From: a virus
Strand: one strand, 5' to 3'
Length of the DNA: 40,689 nucleotides
Virus record (IMG/VR): IMGVR_UViG_3300034018_002242
Coordinates: 1 to 40,689 of that record
In this document: positions 8,966 through 16,935 of the stretch, piece after piece
Position numbering within the stretch: position 1 is the first letter of the stretch
How the letters are laid out: every line of letters starts with the position of its first letter
The notes under the pieces: generated by a model
What the model saw: only the letters and a program-made list of their open reading frames with translations
The model's database searches: none
What the model was told of the DNA's origin: nothing
Program-made: the position numbers and the translations under genes

Positions 8966-9697
8966 TCTGGTTCTCCGGATTCAAGGATTGTGGTGGAAGG
9001 TCTGGGGGACGCGGGCGATGGCTGTTTTTTCGTTTCGGCGGCACGGCTGGCGGGTCCGGGTCCTCGAAGACATCTTCAAACTTCGGGGCAGGTTGGTTCC
9101 CACCACCGAGAGAACCGACCTGCCGCATGATGCCCGCCAGCTGCAGAACCACCCGGGCCGTCTGCCGCCGCGTTTCCCGCAGATGAGCCATTGCTCGCTC
9201 GTGCAGGTCACGCAGCGTCATCTCCTCGGCATCCTCCCCTAGCTGGAGGATCCCGGCGAAGCGGTTGAAGAGTTGTCGCCAATGGCGGCGAGTATGCTGC
9301 TCAGAGCCGCTGGTTCCGTGATCTTTTCCAGCATCTGCGTCAGGAACATCCGGTACGCTTGCTGGGCGGGCGGGGACAAAAAAGCGATCACCCGGCCTTC
9401 CAGGAAATCCATCGCTTCCGCGACAGCTTCCGGTTCCCAGAGATCCTCGAAATCCACCTGGCTGAGTTTCCGCTGCTCCCACTCGGGTTGCAGCCACGCC
9501 ACGAGGATTTCCCGGCGGATCTTGGCGCTGAGATGGAAATGCTGCATCTGGTTGATGTCAGTCAGATCCATCCCCTTCAGCACTTTCCCCGCCGCATCCA
9601 TGGGAACTTGGACCAGGTCCTCAATGCGGGCCAGGTCCTTGGCCCGCAATCGTCCCGTCCACACTCCGCCCTCGGAATCCTTCAACTGTCTCAACAC
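8955..9697 (-). CDS. Tail assembly chaperone GT, made by -1 ribosomal frameshift
   Basis: The extended chaperone is read from 9697 in the G frame to the slippery heptamer T TTT TTG at 9383-9377. It then continues in the -1 frame from 9377 to the stop at 8955, giving about 247 residues (107 shared plus 140). The T part contains a helical region (ILQLGEDAEEMTLRDLHERA, RQTARVVLQLAGIMRQVG) and a proline-rich acidic/basic tail. Many tailed phages make such a fusion in small amounts; the G part coats the tape measure and the T part recruits tail-tube subunits. The -1 frame is open from 9497 onward but has no plausible independent start with a ribosome site. Overlap with the tape-measure start (8965) supports this assignment. 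Confidence 0.82.
9239..9697 (-). CDS. Tail assembly chaperone G (short form)
   Basis: This is the unshifted product, 152 residues, starting MLRQLKDSEGGVWTGRL and ending ...GDNSSTASPGSSS. It lies between the tail-tube gene and the tape-measure gene, the usual place for lambda G-like proteins. It is helical and mostly hydrophilic; a Trp/Glu-rich patch (VAWLQPEWEQRKLSQVDFEDLW) sits mid-protein. The last 45 codons overlap the T part in another frame. Family recognition rests on position, size and the shared frameshift architecture rather than on a conserved motif. Confidence 0.78.
   Translation of the reverse strand: MLRQLKDSEGGVWTGRLRAKDLARIEDLVQVPMDAAGKVLKGMDLTDINQMQHFHLSAKIRREILVAWLQPEWEQRKLSQVDFEDLWEPEAVAEAMDFLEGRVIAFLSPPAQQAYRMFLTQMLEKITEPAALSSILAAIGDNSSTASPGSSS
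9377..9383 (-). promoter_or_regulatory. Programmed -1 frameshift slippery site (T TTT TTG)
   Basis: On the minus strand the G frame reads GCT TTT TTG TCC, giving the canonical X XXY YYZ heptamer in the correct phase. Slipping back one base continues GTC CCC GCC into the T frame. The following sequence is very GC-rich, which could form a stimulatory structure. Phase was checked against the G start: 9697 to 9385 is exactly 104 codons. Confidence 0.85.
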
Positions 9698-9738
9698 GCG
9701 GTTCTCCTCACTCGGGTTTGTGGTCCATCACCCGGCGG

Positions 9739-10260
9739 TTATGCCAGAGTGACCTTGCCGGTTGCATTGGTCGTGTCATACGGCGAGCGTTCCAGCTTCA
9801 CCTTGCGGATGTTCGCCGATCCTGCGTTATTCACCGTGTCAAACTGGGTCACGATGTAAACGCCGCGAATCGCGATGTCACCCACTGCCGGGTTGCTGTA
9901 GTCGGTCTGGCGAATCATCAAATCCGCACCGCCCGAGCTCAGACTCGTTCCCGCCCGCAGATTGTTGCGCTTGGTTTCGAGCAACAGGCAGACCTGGTCA
10001 GCCGCATTCCATTCCATCTCGAATTCGAGGGTCTCGGCCAGATGATGCCGACCGGCAATCACCGGGGCCGCCGAATTGCGGAAGCCGCGGGCCTTCGACT
10101 TCACCGTATCGGTCATGTCGGGGACCGTCAGGTTGTCGGTCAGGTAGAGAATCTCAACCACGTCCGCGTCGACCGCGTCCGCCAGATTCGCCCACGTATT
10201 CGTCAGACTGACCGCCAGGCATCCCTGAACGCCGTCACTCAACCCCGTTGTTCTCGACAT
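9739..10260 (-). CDS. Major tail tube protein (probable)
   Basis: This 173-residue protein lies directly upstream of the G/GT chaperones, the canonical position of the major tail protein. The sequence is dominated by alternating polar and hydrophobic stretches expected of a beta-sandwich tube subunit (VVEILYLTDNLTVPDMTDTV, HHLAETLEFEMEWNAAD, GDIAIRGVYIVTQFDT). There are no membrane segments. It starts MSRTTGLSDGVQG. I recognise no diagnostic motif, so the call rests on gene order, size and predicted fold type. Confidence 0.7.
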   Translation of the reverse strand: MSRTTGLSDGVQGCLAVSLTNTWANLADAVDADVVEILYLTDNLTVPDMTDTVKSKARGFRNSAAPVIAGRHHLAETLEFEMEWNAADQVCLLLETKRNNLRAGTSLSSGGADLMIRQTDYSNPAVGDIAIRGVYIVTQFDTVNNAGSANIRKVKLERSPYDTTNATGKVTLA

Positions 10261-10269
10261 GACTCACTC

Positions 10270-10839
10270 CTAGTTCGTGCTGTAATAGATCGGGGCGACC
10301 ACCCGCCCCACCGGGATCGAATTGGCCCAGATTTGCGCCAGACTCCGCACCACCACGGGATTCGACGGAGCCATGAAAGGCCGCGCGGCAATGTTTACCA
10401 GGCGACCACTCTTGTTCCGCGACACCCCACCATGTTCCAAGGCCCGGGACGCCATCCCGTCCGTGAATCCCTTGCCCGTCAGAGCTCTCGCCCCGGCGAT
10501 CGATTCAATTGGCGTGCCCGGTTGCCGAGCCCATTCGTAGATGATCGAGGTCCGCAGGACGTTGTATTGATTGGTCGGGCTTTCCCCGGGAAACGAGTAC
10601 CGACCGCCGGGACCGCCGCCGGGATAGGAAATCGCTGTCCGCTGTCCGTTGACCTGCCGAAACGATCGCCGCCGCCGTCCCGACTGGTTGCGAATCACGA
10701 TCAGCGACCGAGCCGTCCGCATGGCCAGGTAGGCCATCGACTGCACATTCCGCCGCAATGCCCGGTCCACCTGCAGATGCAGTTGCCGGGACTGCATGAT
10801 CGCCTGTCGCAGCTGTAGTCCGACTCGCGCCGTTCCCAT
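10270..10839 (-). CDS. Head-tail / minor tail protein, HK97 gp10-like
   Basis: This 189-residue basic protein sits in the connector block between capsid and tail tube. Its C-terminal segment IAARPFMAPSNPVVVRSLAQIW resembles the 'RPFMxPA' region of HK97 gp10-type neck or tail-completion proteins. The N-terminal third is an Arg/Gln-rich helix (VGLQLRQAIMQSRQLHLQVDRALRR). I chose the ATG at 10839 because it overlaps the upstream stop as TAATG. A longer in-frame start at 10860 would overlap the upstream gene by 22 bases. The likely role is tail completion or joining to the head; the family match is moderate. Confidence 0.6.
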   Translation of the reverse strand: MGTARVGLQLRQAIMQSRQLHLQVDRALRRNVQSMAYLAMRTARSLIVIRNQSGRRRRSFRQVNGQRTAISYPGGGPGGRYSFPGESPTNQYNVLRTSIIYEWARQPGTPIESIAGARALTGKGFTDGMASRALEHGGVSRNKSGRLVNIAARPFMAPSNPVVVRSLAQIWANSIPVGRVVAPIYYSTN

Positions 10840-11324
10840 TACTGCACCTCGACCATGCACTTGAATCGCAACGTCGTCAGAATCACCGCCACCTTGGACC
10901 GCTTCAGATCCGCCACCTGGTACGCCATCTCGCGCCCGTCGTAGTAGATCCGCCCGTATCCGCTGACAGCGACCCCGCGGTTTGAGGCTTGCATCAACCG
11001 GGACGCATGCTGCTCGACATTCTTGACGGCATCCGGGACAGCGTCCTGGACCGCCACATCGGCCATCACATCCAGTTGCCGCCTGACCAGCATCGTGACG
11101 AACAGTTCCGCGTTCGCTCCGCGCGATCTCAGGTTCTCAATGTTCTCGTGAACTGCCACGCAACACAGATCGATTCGTCCGGCCTGTCCCACGTTCACCG
11201 GGAACATGGAAGGATCATTCGCCACGCTGACGAGGTAATCCGCATCGGTGATCTCGGTATCCGCTGCCAGCAACGCCTGGAGAGCGTTCTGGACGGCGAC
11301 CGACAATGACACGGGAATACTCAT
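10839..11324 (-). CDS. Head-tail connector / tail terminator candidate
   Basis: This is a 161-residue protein between the putative head-closure gene and the gp10-like gene. It begins MSIPVSLSVAVQNALQALLAA, an N-terminal helix followed by beta-like stretches (NAELFVTMLVRRQLDV, RSKVAVILTTLRFKCMVEV). The layout, with a short helix then strands ending in a hydrophobic strand, fits lambda U-like or gp17-like tail terminators, but no sequence motif confirms it. It is linked by TAATG to the downstream gene, so the two are coupled. The function is inferred from gene order. Confidence 0.5.
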   Translation of the reverse strand: MSIPVSLSVAVQNALQALLAADTEITDADYLVSVANDPSMFPVNVGQAGRIDLCCVAVHENIENLRSRGANAELFVTMLVRRQLDVMADVAVQDAVPDAVKNVEQHASRLMQASNRGVAVSGYGRIYYDGREMAYQVADLKRSKVAVILTTLRFKCMVEVQ

Positions 11325-11723
11325 TTAAGGCGCTGGCCCCTGATCGACGGTGGAGAATCGAATCTGCTGCTTATCGTCGTCTTCGTAGTACAGGAAGTTG
11401 TTTCGATCACGGCTTGCCGCCGCGTACAACCGCCCCCCGTAGTTGACAACCGTTGTGTCGTCCGGCTCAATCGGCAATCCATTGCCGTCGGTCGGAAGTC
11501 GATGCACACGGAACAGGAAGTCCACGTTTTGAACATCTACAGACCCATCGATGCGGCGACTCTGGCTGAGTGGCGAGGCATGCATGTCAGGTTTGCAACT
11601 GATCCGCCGCCAGGGTTGCCCCGGCCGCAGCAGCACCAGCACGTCGACATTGTGCATTGAGTCGAGCAGCGAAAACGCCCCGCCGATCAACCCGCTGAAC
11701 TGACTGCTGGTCCCCATGCTCAC
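11325..11723 (-). CDS. Head-tail connector / head-closure candidate
   Basis: This is a 132-residue protein directly after the major capsid gene in operon order. It is mostly beta-like with conserved-looking hydrophobic strands (NVDVLVLLRPGQPWRRISC, VQNVDFLFRVHRLP) and an acidic C-terminus. An alternative start two codons in (MGTSSQF) is equally possible. Position suggests a neck or stopper protein; no family motif is recognised. A similar small protein is expected here in siphovirus connectors, but an adaptor and a stopper cannot be told apart by eye. Confidence 0.45.
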   Translation of the reverse strand: MSMGTSSQFSGLIGGAFSLLDSMHNVDVLVLLRPGQPWRRISCKPDMHASPLSQSRRIDGSVDVQNVDFLFRVHRLPTDGNGLPIEPDDTTVVNYGGRLYAAASRDRNNFLYYEDDDKQQIRFSTVDQGPAP

Positions 11724-11752
11724 CTCTCACTGTCACCGCCACACCGACGGGA

Positions 11753-12691
11753 TCAGATGCCCGAGATCACGTCGATGGCGTCCGCACAGACGACATGCTC
11801 GCAACGATCGATTCGCTGGCGGATCACATCGGCGGTCTTGTTTTCCTTCGTGTAGCGGTCGAACCGTGGCGGGCCCTGGGTCCAGTACAGTGTGTTACCC
11901 CACCGCACATCCTGGCCGTCGTTCGAGCCACTGCCCACGACGACGAGAGCCGCCTTGGTCGCGGTCCACAAACCGCCGTAGCTGGGAGTTCCGCCCGTCG
12001 GAACACTGTTGGCCTGGGCATCCGCGACGATGATCTGGCCCACACCCAGGATGTCGGCGATCCGGGCCGCCGTGGCAGCTGCCGCGTCAGTCCGCTCGTT
12101 CGAGCCGAAGGTGTCCAGGATCACTTCGTTGCGACGCATCGCACGCCAGCGAGTCCAGTCGACCACGAGGGCCAGCTTTTCCGGCTGCACAGGCATCAGC
12201 TTCGCCCGCAGACGGGCAATCGCCGCCTCGACATCGGTGATGATGTTCGTGCTGAGAGTCGTCCACGCGGCAGAGCCCGCGGTCGTCGACAACGCATTGA
12301 TGCGGGTAATCACATCGCGTTCGTGATTCTCAGCCAGCATCGAGTTCAGCATCTTGGCACCGATCGCTTCCAGAGCGATATCGCCGCCGTGGATCTTCTT
12401 CTCACGATCCGTCAGGCGGTATTCCAGACCGCGATCCTGGGTCGAGTAGCTGCTGTATCCCCAGGTGTAACTGACTTCGTTGAAGTTGCCTTCGGTCGAC
12501 ACACGGTCGTCAACCACCTTTTTGAGCAGGTGAGCCGCTTCGAGTTTGTAATACTCGGCCGCTTGCTCCTCGACGCCGACCAGCGGCATGATCTTCGCCC
12601 CCACGTAGCCCATCTGATTGGCTGCGAAGTCGAAGGTTTCAATATACATTTCGGCCGCCACCGGCCGATTCTTGTAACCAAAAGCGGGCAT
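11753..12691 (-). CDS. Major capsid protein (lambda gpE-like family)
   Basis: This 312-residue protein forms the icosahedral shell. Length and style match the lambda E-type major capsid family rather than the HK97 type: no long N-terminal delta domain, an early extended arm (NRPVAAEMYIETFDFAANQ), a helix-rich middle (HERDVITRINALSTTAG, ITDVEAAIARLRAKL) and a Trp-rich domain (VDWTRWRAMRRNEVILD). It is preceded in the operon by portal, S49 protease/scaffold and a small decoration-type protein, exactly the lambda B-C/Nu3-D-E order. AAGGA lies 8 bases upstream of the ATG, a strong ribosome site suited to a highly made product. Confidence 0.82.
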   Translation of the reverse strand: MPAFGYKNRPVAAEMYIETFDFAANQMGYVGAKIMPLVGVEEQAAEYYKLEAAHLLKKVVDDRVSTEGNFNEVSYTWGYSSYSTQDRGLEYRLTDREKKIHGGDIALEAIGAKMLNSMLAENHERDVITRINALSTTAGSAAWTTLSTNIITDVEAAIARLRAKLMPVQPEKLALVVDWTRWRAMRRNEVILDTFGSNERTDAAAATAARIADILGVGQIIVADAQANSVPTGGTPSYGGLWTATKAALVVVGSGSNDGQDVRWGNTLYWTQGPPRFDRYTKENKTADVIRQRIDRCEHVVCADAIDVISGI

Positions 12692-12771
12692 GACATTCTT
12701 CCTTGAAGGAGGATCTGACTGGGTTCCAAGCGGTCACACACCGCCGCTACGCTGCACCACCACCGACCGGA

Positions 12772-13149
12772 TCAGTCGTGGTAAAGGATGTCGACTTCCT
12801 GATTCGCCCCGGTCGCTCCCGTCAGGAACGTCCCGAGCTTGAGGGCATCCGTCGCCACGTCGTCGACCTTGCCGCCATCGGCCTGGTAAGCCGTCGCGTA
12901 CGCCGCACACGCCGCCGCGGAAATGTGCTTGCCGCAGGTCGCACCGCGAATCGGCAACAGGGTCGCCCGCTGCTTGCTGAGATCCGCATCGGCGGGATCA
13001 CTTGCCCGGGCCGTGGTCCCGACCGCCCGGACACCTTTGTCGACAATCACCAGCTTGCCAGAGCTGTTGACGTTGACGTTCAGAAAGGCCGCCGTTGCGA
13101 CGGCTGGCTCAAATGACGGACAGTAGTCCTGAAGATTCGTCTGAGACAC
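12772..13149 (-). CDS. Capsid decoration / cement protein candidate
   Basis: This 125-residue Ala/Gly/Thr-rich protein occupies the lambda D position between protease/scaffold and major capsid. The C-terminal part (ALKLGTFLTGATGANQEVDILYHD) and the central 'GKLVIVDKGVRAVGTTA' resemble DUF2190-like or D-like capsid cement proteins, which are small beta proteins that stabilise the expanded shell. It contains three cysteines, unusual for such a protein. The family call is moderate and leans on gene order. Confidence 0.6.
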   Translation of the reverse strand: MSQTNLQDYCPSFEPAVATAAFLNVNVNSSGKLVIVDKGVRAVGTTARASDPADADLSKQRATLLPIRGATCGKHISAAACAAYATAYQADGGKVDDVATDALKLGTFLTGATGANQEVDILYHD

Positions 13150-13210
13150 GTTTGTCTCTCCTTAGGTGAAGTGAATGAAAGACGGAAATCCGAGATCTCG
13201 CGACGGGCAT

Positions 13211-13708
13211 TTACGCCCGTGCGGCCAGTCGAGCGTTCGCCGCGTGAGCTTCCTTGGCAAACTCGGAATCAGCCTTCGCGACGGCGATCAAGGCATCGAT
13301 CTTGCGAACATTCGGATGCTCGCTGATGTACTGCTTGACCCGCTGATCGAGTTCCTCAATCAGTGCCTCATCCCCGGAACTGGCAGTCGAGGTCTTCCCC
13401 GACTTCACGCTGGCACCCGACGGAGCCTTATGGCCACCGGTAGAGAGGATTTTCTCTTCGGCTTGCTGCTCCACTTGTGCGGTCGCGGCCGCAATTCGAG
13501 TGTCGGCATCGGCCTTGATCTTCTCGGCCCGTTCATTGGCCTCTTTGATGGCCGCTTCCGCCCGAGCCACTTTTTCGTCAGCCCAGGCATCCTTCACGGA
13601 ATCCACAGTCAGATTGCTCTGGCTCTGGATCTTGGCCAGGAACACGGCATCGGCGGGCTTCGCTGGGTCAATGCCCCTGCACGCCGCGACGATTTCTGAA
13701 TAGTTCAT
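13211..13708 (-). CDS. Nested scaffold protein from internal start (lambda Nu3-like)
   Basis: An in-frame ATG at 13708 (MNYSEIVAACRGIDPAKP) lies exactly where the protease domain ends and the coiled-coil scaffold begins. GGGAG (13721-13717) sits 8 bases upstream, a better ribosome site than expected by chance inside a gene. The product would be 165 residues of mostly charged helix. Lambda makes its scaffold Nu3 from an internal start in C in the same way. This is an inference from position and ribosome site. Confidence 0.6.
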   Translation of the reverse strand: MNYSEIVAACRGIDPAKPADAVFLAKIQSQSNLTVDSVKDAWADEKVARAEAAIKEANERAEKIKADADTRIAAATAQVEQQAEEKILSTGGHKAPSGASVKSGKTSTASSGDEALIEELDQRVKQYISEHPNVRKIDALIAVAKADSEFAKEAHAANARLAARA

Positions 13709-14620
13709 CGCTTTTACTCCCATCATCGACACGGCAGTTCTGCCCTTAATGCGGTTGGCCAACGCAGCCAGCGCTTCTTCCGGGGTTCCGATCTGATCGA
13801 TCAGCCCCATCTGTTTTCCTTCGCGAGCCGAATACGTTCGTCCCGTGGCCCACTGCAGCACGTCGGAGGTCTGCCGACGCCGTCCCGCAGAGACTTGCTC
13901 GACGAACATCTCGCCGATCTGGTTGACTCGCTGTTGCAACACGGCCAGCTGGGACTCGGTAATGGGCAAGCCATCGACACCAATCCCCTTGTCTGTGCCG
14001 AACTTCAGCAGGTGGACCTGGAGCCCAGCCCGCTCGTACAGCTTGGAACGATCGGTAATCGTGCTGTAGACGCCAATCGACCCCACCACCCCGGGATCGT
14101 TCAGCCAGATTTCGCTCGCCGAGGTCGCCGCCAGGTAACCACCCGACGCGACGATCTCCTCGCCCGCCACGATGACCGGCTTGGCTTTCGCCAGTTCTGC
14201 CACCGCCGAATTGAGTTCACTGGTTCCTGCCCAGGCACCGCCGGGAGATTCGATGTTCAGCCACACCCCGCGGACTTGTGGATCTCTCAGAGCCTTACGG
14301 ACGTTGTGCCGGGCCATCGTCGAGGATCCCCGAGGATCAAAGCTCGTTCCCGACTTGCTGATGGGACCCTTCAACTGGATGCGGGCAATACCGTCTTCCA
14401 CCAGGTAGGTCGGATCCTGCCCGTCAATCGCCCCGCCCGCCGACAGCTGCTCTTTCATGCGAGCCGCCCGCTCGGCAATCTGCTCCGGCGTGATCTGGGC
14501 CGCGGCCGCCATCAGGAGTGTGCAGCGCGACGGCTCAATCAGAAACGTCTCTTCCCACTGATCGGAGATCAGCTGGGGGAGCAGTTCATAGGAGTCGATG
14601 CCAATCAGTTCACAATTCAC
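13211..14620 (-). CDS. S49-family head maturation protease with C-terminal scaffold
   Basis: This is a 469-residue protein of the lambda gpC type. The N-terminal about 270 residues form an S49 (SppA-like) protease. Nucleophile Ser159 lies in EEIVASGGYLAA and the general base Lys211 in KFGTDKGIG. The 52-residue spacing is the same as reported for this family's Ser/Lys dyad. The 'NIESPGGAW' oxyanion loop is present. The C-terminal about 165 residues are a highly charged Ala/Glu/Lys coiled coil (ADEKVARAEAAIKEANERAE), expected of a scaffold that the protease later removes. The start overlaps the portal stop by 4 bases. It should act inside the procapsid. Confidence 0.88.
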   Translation of the reverse strand: MNCELIGIDSYELLPQLISDQWEETFLIEPSRCTLLMAAAAQITPEQIAERAARMKEQLSAGGAIDGQDPTYLVEDGIARIQLKGPISKSGTSFDPRGSSTMARHNVRKALRDPQVRGVWLNIESPGGAWAGTSELNSAVAELAKAKPVIVAGEEIVASGGYLAATSASEIWLNDPGVVGSIGVYSTITDRSKLYERAGLQVHLLKFGTDKGIGVDGLPITESQLAVLQQRVNQIGEMFVEQVSAGRRRQTSDVLQWATGRTYSAREGKQMGLIDQIGTPEEALAALANRIKGRTAVSMMGVKAMNYSEIVAACRGIDPAKPADAVFLAKIQSQSNLTVDSVKDAWADEKVARAEAAIKEANERAEKIKADADTRIAAATAQVEQQAEEKILSTGGHKAPSGASVKSGKTSTASSGDEALIEELDQRVKQYISEHPNVRKIDALIAVAKADSEFAKEAHAANARLAARA

Positions 14621-16344
14621 TTGCCACCCCCCTGCCGGGCTGGTTGCTGCTGCTGCTGCTGTTTCTTCTGCAGATCGAGGGCCTCACGCTGCATTTCCTG
14701 CTGCGATTCCATGGCATCCTTCTGCATGTCCTGCTGCTCGACCGCCAGGGGCATCGTGCTATACATGGCCTTCGGTCGGCTGATCGGCACGATCTCAGAC
14801 CAGTGCAGTGCATTGATTTCTTTCAGGGCTTCCGGGTCATCCTTGAACCGCTCCCGCAGTTCCGCCTTCCCCTCGAAGGCTTCCGTCAACCCGATCACCC
14901 GATCGTTGCGATGCTGCTTGGCATACTTCGCCCAGCTTTGGGCATGCCGCTTGCGGGTCCAGGCCGTCAGCGTGGTCAGGCCCTCGCTGATCTCGATTGC
15001 GTGGCCGGTCGCCTCTTTGACGGGTTCGGTATAAGGCCGTTCGGGATAAGCCCAATCGACCTTCAGCAAAGCATTGATGCCGTTCTTGCTGAGTTTCCCG
15101 CCGCCCTTTTTGAGCACATACGCCCGGGCCGCTTTGCCGATCTCGTCGTCCCGCTTCAACACCCGTCGCATCACATGCCGGTAAATCGGGACATGCCAGC
15201 CCGTAATCCACCAGTTTCGCAGGACATCCATGCGGTTGTCGGTCTGGTCCATCGCGATCCGGCACTGGCTGAAGTTGGCCTGGCCCGCTTCCAGTTCCAC
15301 CGCCAGCAGGGGGCAATCGAGATTCACCGCCAGGCAAACCGAAATCAGCTTCCACAGCGCCATGAAGTTGGCGGGATTGACGCTGCCGTTCATCTGCCGG
15401 ACTTTCGCCCCGGGCATCGCGTTGTAGAACGCATTCGGAGCCATTCGCCAGGTGCGGGCATCCAGGTCGAAATACCGCTTCAGTTCCGTGTCACTGAGCA
15501 GGCCGAGCTTCTTGAGTTCTTCGTAGTTCTCGAGTTCCATCTCCACGACGAACGTCTGGCAGGCCGTAATCTGCTGGCGACAGACTTCACTGAAGACCGA
15601 ATCACCAGCCATGCCCAGCAGTTCCGCCACCGGCGTCAACCGGCTGATCGTGCGGGACGCAGGGCGACCGGGAGCCGTCGGATGCAGGACGATCAACTCG
15701 CCGTTGTCGTCGCGGGCTTCGTACTCCTCGACCTCTTCGACCTTGATCTGATCCATCGGATCGCGTTGATGCTTCGTGAACCAGTAGCTGATCGCTTCAT
15801 GGCCATCGCCATCCCGGCGAATCCCGAACGCCCCATACTTCGGATCGCGACCTCGCGAGGGACTTCGGCAGCGCCACGCTTCCAGGACAGTCACCTGGGA
15901 CGTGGGGGAGATCATCCCGAACGAATCCCCATGCCAGCGATTCAGGCGGAAGGCCGATTCGGTCAGCTGGTAAAAATCGTGCTTCGCGTGAATGTCACAC
16001 TGGACAGGATCGTGAGCGTATTCGTTCCATACATCATCCAGCATCCGGTTCAGTTCCGGGTCATCCGTCGCTGGCTCAGGCTCAATCTCTCCAATTCGGG
16101 AGATCGCCACCACCGCATTCAGCGCCGGTTCCACCAGCGGATGCGTCAGCGCCAGTTCCGACGCCACCGCCCAGCTGACTTGCAAAGCGCGTTCGTCGAT
16201 CTGGTAATCGGCCCCGTAGTAACTGGCCGAGGATGGAGACGGCCGCCAGCGACTCGACGATTGGCCAATACGGAACGCGGGCGAGGAAGCCACTCGGGCA
16301 TCCCGCAACGTCGTTCGCAAGTCAATCAGAGAGTTATGGCTCAT
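14617..16344 (-). CDS. Portal protein (lambda gpB family)
   Basis: This protein of about 575 residues forms the dodecameric DNA entry channel. Family features include the N-terminal YYGADYQIDERALQVSWAVAS, central RDPMDQIKVEEVEEYEARD and RTISRLTPVAELLGMAGDSVFSE. The 'GLLSDTELKRYFDLDARTWR' region, the 'PGAKVRQMNGSVNPANFMALWK' segment and a helical 'VDWAYPERPYTEPVKEA' region close to the crown follow. The C-terminus is Gln-rich (QKKQQQQQQPARQGGGK), encoded by a CAG/CTG run. I placed the start at 16344 because ATGA overlaps the upstream stop. A longer frame to 16479 exists but would cover the upstream gene. Confidence 0.88.
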   Translation of the reverse strand: MSHNSLIDLRTTLRDARVASSPAFRIGQSSSRWRPSPSSASYYGADYQIDERALQVSWAVASELALTHPLVEPALNAVVAISRIGEIEPEPATDDPELNRMLDDVWNEYAHDPVQCDIHAKHDFYQLTESAFRLNRWHGDSFGMISPTSQVTVLEAWRCRSPSRGRDPKYGAFGIRRDGDGHEAISYWFTKHQRDPMDQIKVEEVEEYEARDDNGELIVLHPTAPGRPASRTISRLTPVAELLGMAGDSVFSEVCRQQITACQTFVVEMELENYEELKKLGLLSDTELKRYFDLDARTWRMAPNAFYNAMPGAKVRQMNGSVNPANFMALWKLISVCLAVNLDCPLLAVELEAGQANFSQCRIAMDQTDNRMDVLRNWWITGWHVPIYRHVMRRVLKRDDEIGKAARAYVLKKGGGKLSKNGINALLKVDWAYPERPYTEPVKEATGHAIEISEGLTTLTAWTRKRHAQSWAKYAKQHRNDRVIGLTEAFEGKAELRERFKDDPEALKEINALHWSEIVPISRPKAMYSTMPLAVEQQDMQKDAMESQQEMQREALDLQKKQQQQQQPARQGGGK

Positions 16345-16733
16345 TCTGGCCCTGGGACACAGTGCAGATGCCGCGGTTCTGCCGCGATAAACCCAAAGAA
16401 ATTCGACCCCGTTGGTGTCTGACTCTGAACATAGGCGCGAGCGGCTTGCCGCATCCGCTCCTGGTTGTCCAGATTCCACACCCCGCTAAAGCCCGAGCCG
16501 CGCCCCACACCACCCTGTTGCAATTCCGAGGGATGCATCAGGGACAACCGGTTGAGTGCCGCCCAGCAGCGTTTCGCCATGTCGACATCGCCGTGGATCT
16601 CAAAGTCCGAGTTATCCGCCGCAACGCGAACAAGCCCGGCCAGATCCAGTCCCGGTTGAATCAATGGCGTGGTCATGCGGGCGAGGGTAATTCGCTTTTC
16701 CCACCTGTCAAAAAAATGAACCACCATGCGCAT
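16341..16733 (-). CDS. Small protein at the gpW (head-tail joining) position
   Basis: This 130-residue protein is the first gene of the structural operon, translationally coupled (ATGA) to the portal gene. In lambda this slot, just before portal B, holds gpW. The sequence has a helical segment (DVDMAKRCWAALNRLSLMHPSELQ) and a C-terminal Gly/Phe patch. I cannot match it to gpW by motif, and it is longer than gpW. The true start may be the ATG at 16676 (MTTPLIQPGLDLAGLV), which would drop a basic leader. The ribosome site is weak for both choices. Confidence 0.5.
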   Translation of the reverse strand: MRMVVHFFDRWEKRITLARMTTPLIQPGLDLAGLVRVAADNSDFEIHGDVDMAKRCWAALNRLSLMHPSELQQGGVGRGSGFSGVWNLDNQERMRQAARAYVQSQTPTGSNFFGFIAAEPRHLHCVPGPE

Positions 16734-16935
16734 AACTGCTCTTTTGCCATTTCTGTCACATTGCCATTTCTGTCACTTCGTCACATCCGATTTTTTGTTT
16801 GACAGTCTCTGCGGGCAAATTACCCTCGCGAGCACTGAGCCCGACTGCCCGCTGCTAGAACCAGCGCGGCAGGACGCCAAAGGCGGTCGGGCTCTGATTT
16901 CACACACATCTCTCAGGCACCGCCACGAGGACACC
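16734..16935. promoter_or_regulatory. Divergent control region between structural and accessory operons
   Basis: This is the only gap where the minus-strand structural operon and a plus-strand operon start back to back, so it should hold both promoters. It contains two tandem 16-base copies of TTGCCATTTCTGTCAC (16744-16759, 16761-16776) followed by a third TCAC half-copy, which look like repressor or activator sites. A TTGACA at 16799-16804 could be a plus-strand -35 box, but no convincing -10 box follows at normal spacing. AT-rich stretches (ATTTTTTGTTTG) lie at its centre. Confidence 0.4.
16744..16776. repeat. Tandem 17-bp direct repeat (TTGCCATTTCTGTCAC)
   Basis: There are two exact 16-base copies with a one-base spacer, directly upstream of the structural operon start. 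The TGTCAC core recurs again as CGTCAC at 16779-16784. The placement suggests operator or activator binding, but a short tandem repeat without function is also possible. Confidence 0.6.

Noticed and set aside
8955-9497. Independent 180-codon gene in the T frame
   Set aside because: No ribosome site; explained by -1 frameshift from the G gene at the in-phase slippery heptamer.
9718-10818. Plus-strand open frame of 366 codons
   Set aside because: It is antisense to tail-tube and connector genes; Arg/His/Pro-rich shadow composition.
13895-15034. Plus-strand open frame of 379 codons
   Set aside because: It is opposite the S49 protease and portal; no family pattern.
14518-16422. Very long open frame (634 codons) on the plus strand opposite the portal gene
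   Set aside because: It is antisense to a clearly recognised portal and protease start; composition is typical of GC-rich shadow frames and there is no ribosome site or motif.
16726-16935. Longer N-terminus for the gene at 16936
   Set aside because: It would translate the divergent promoter region and its repeats; the ATG at 16936 has its own ribosome site.
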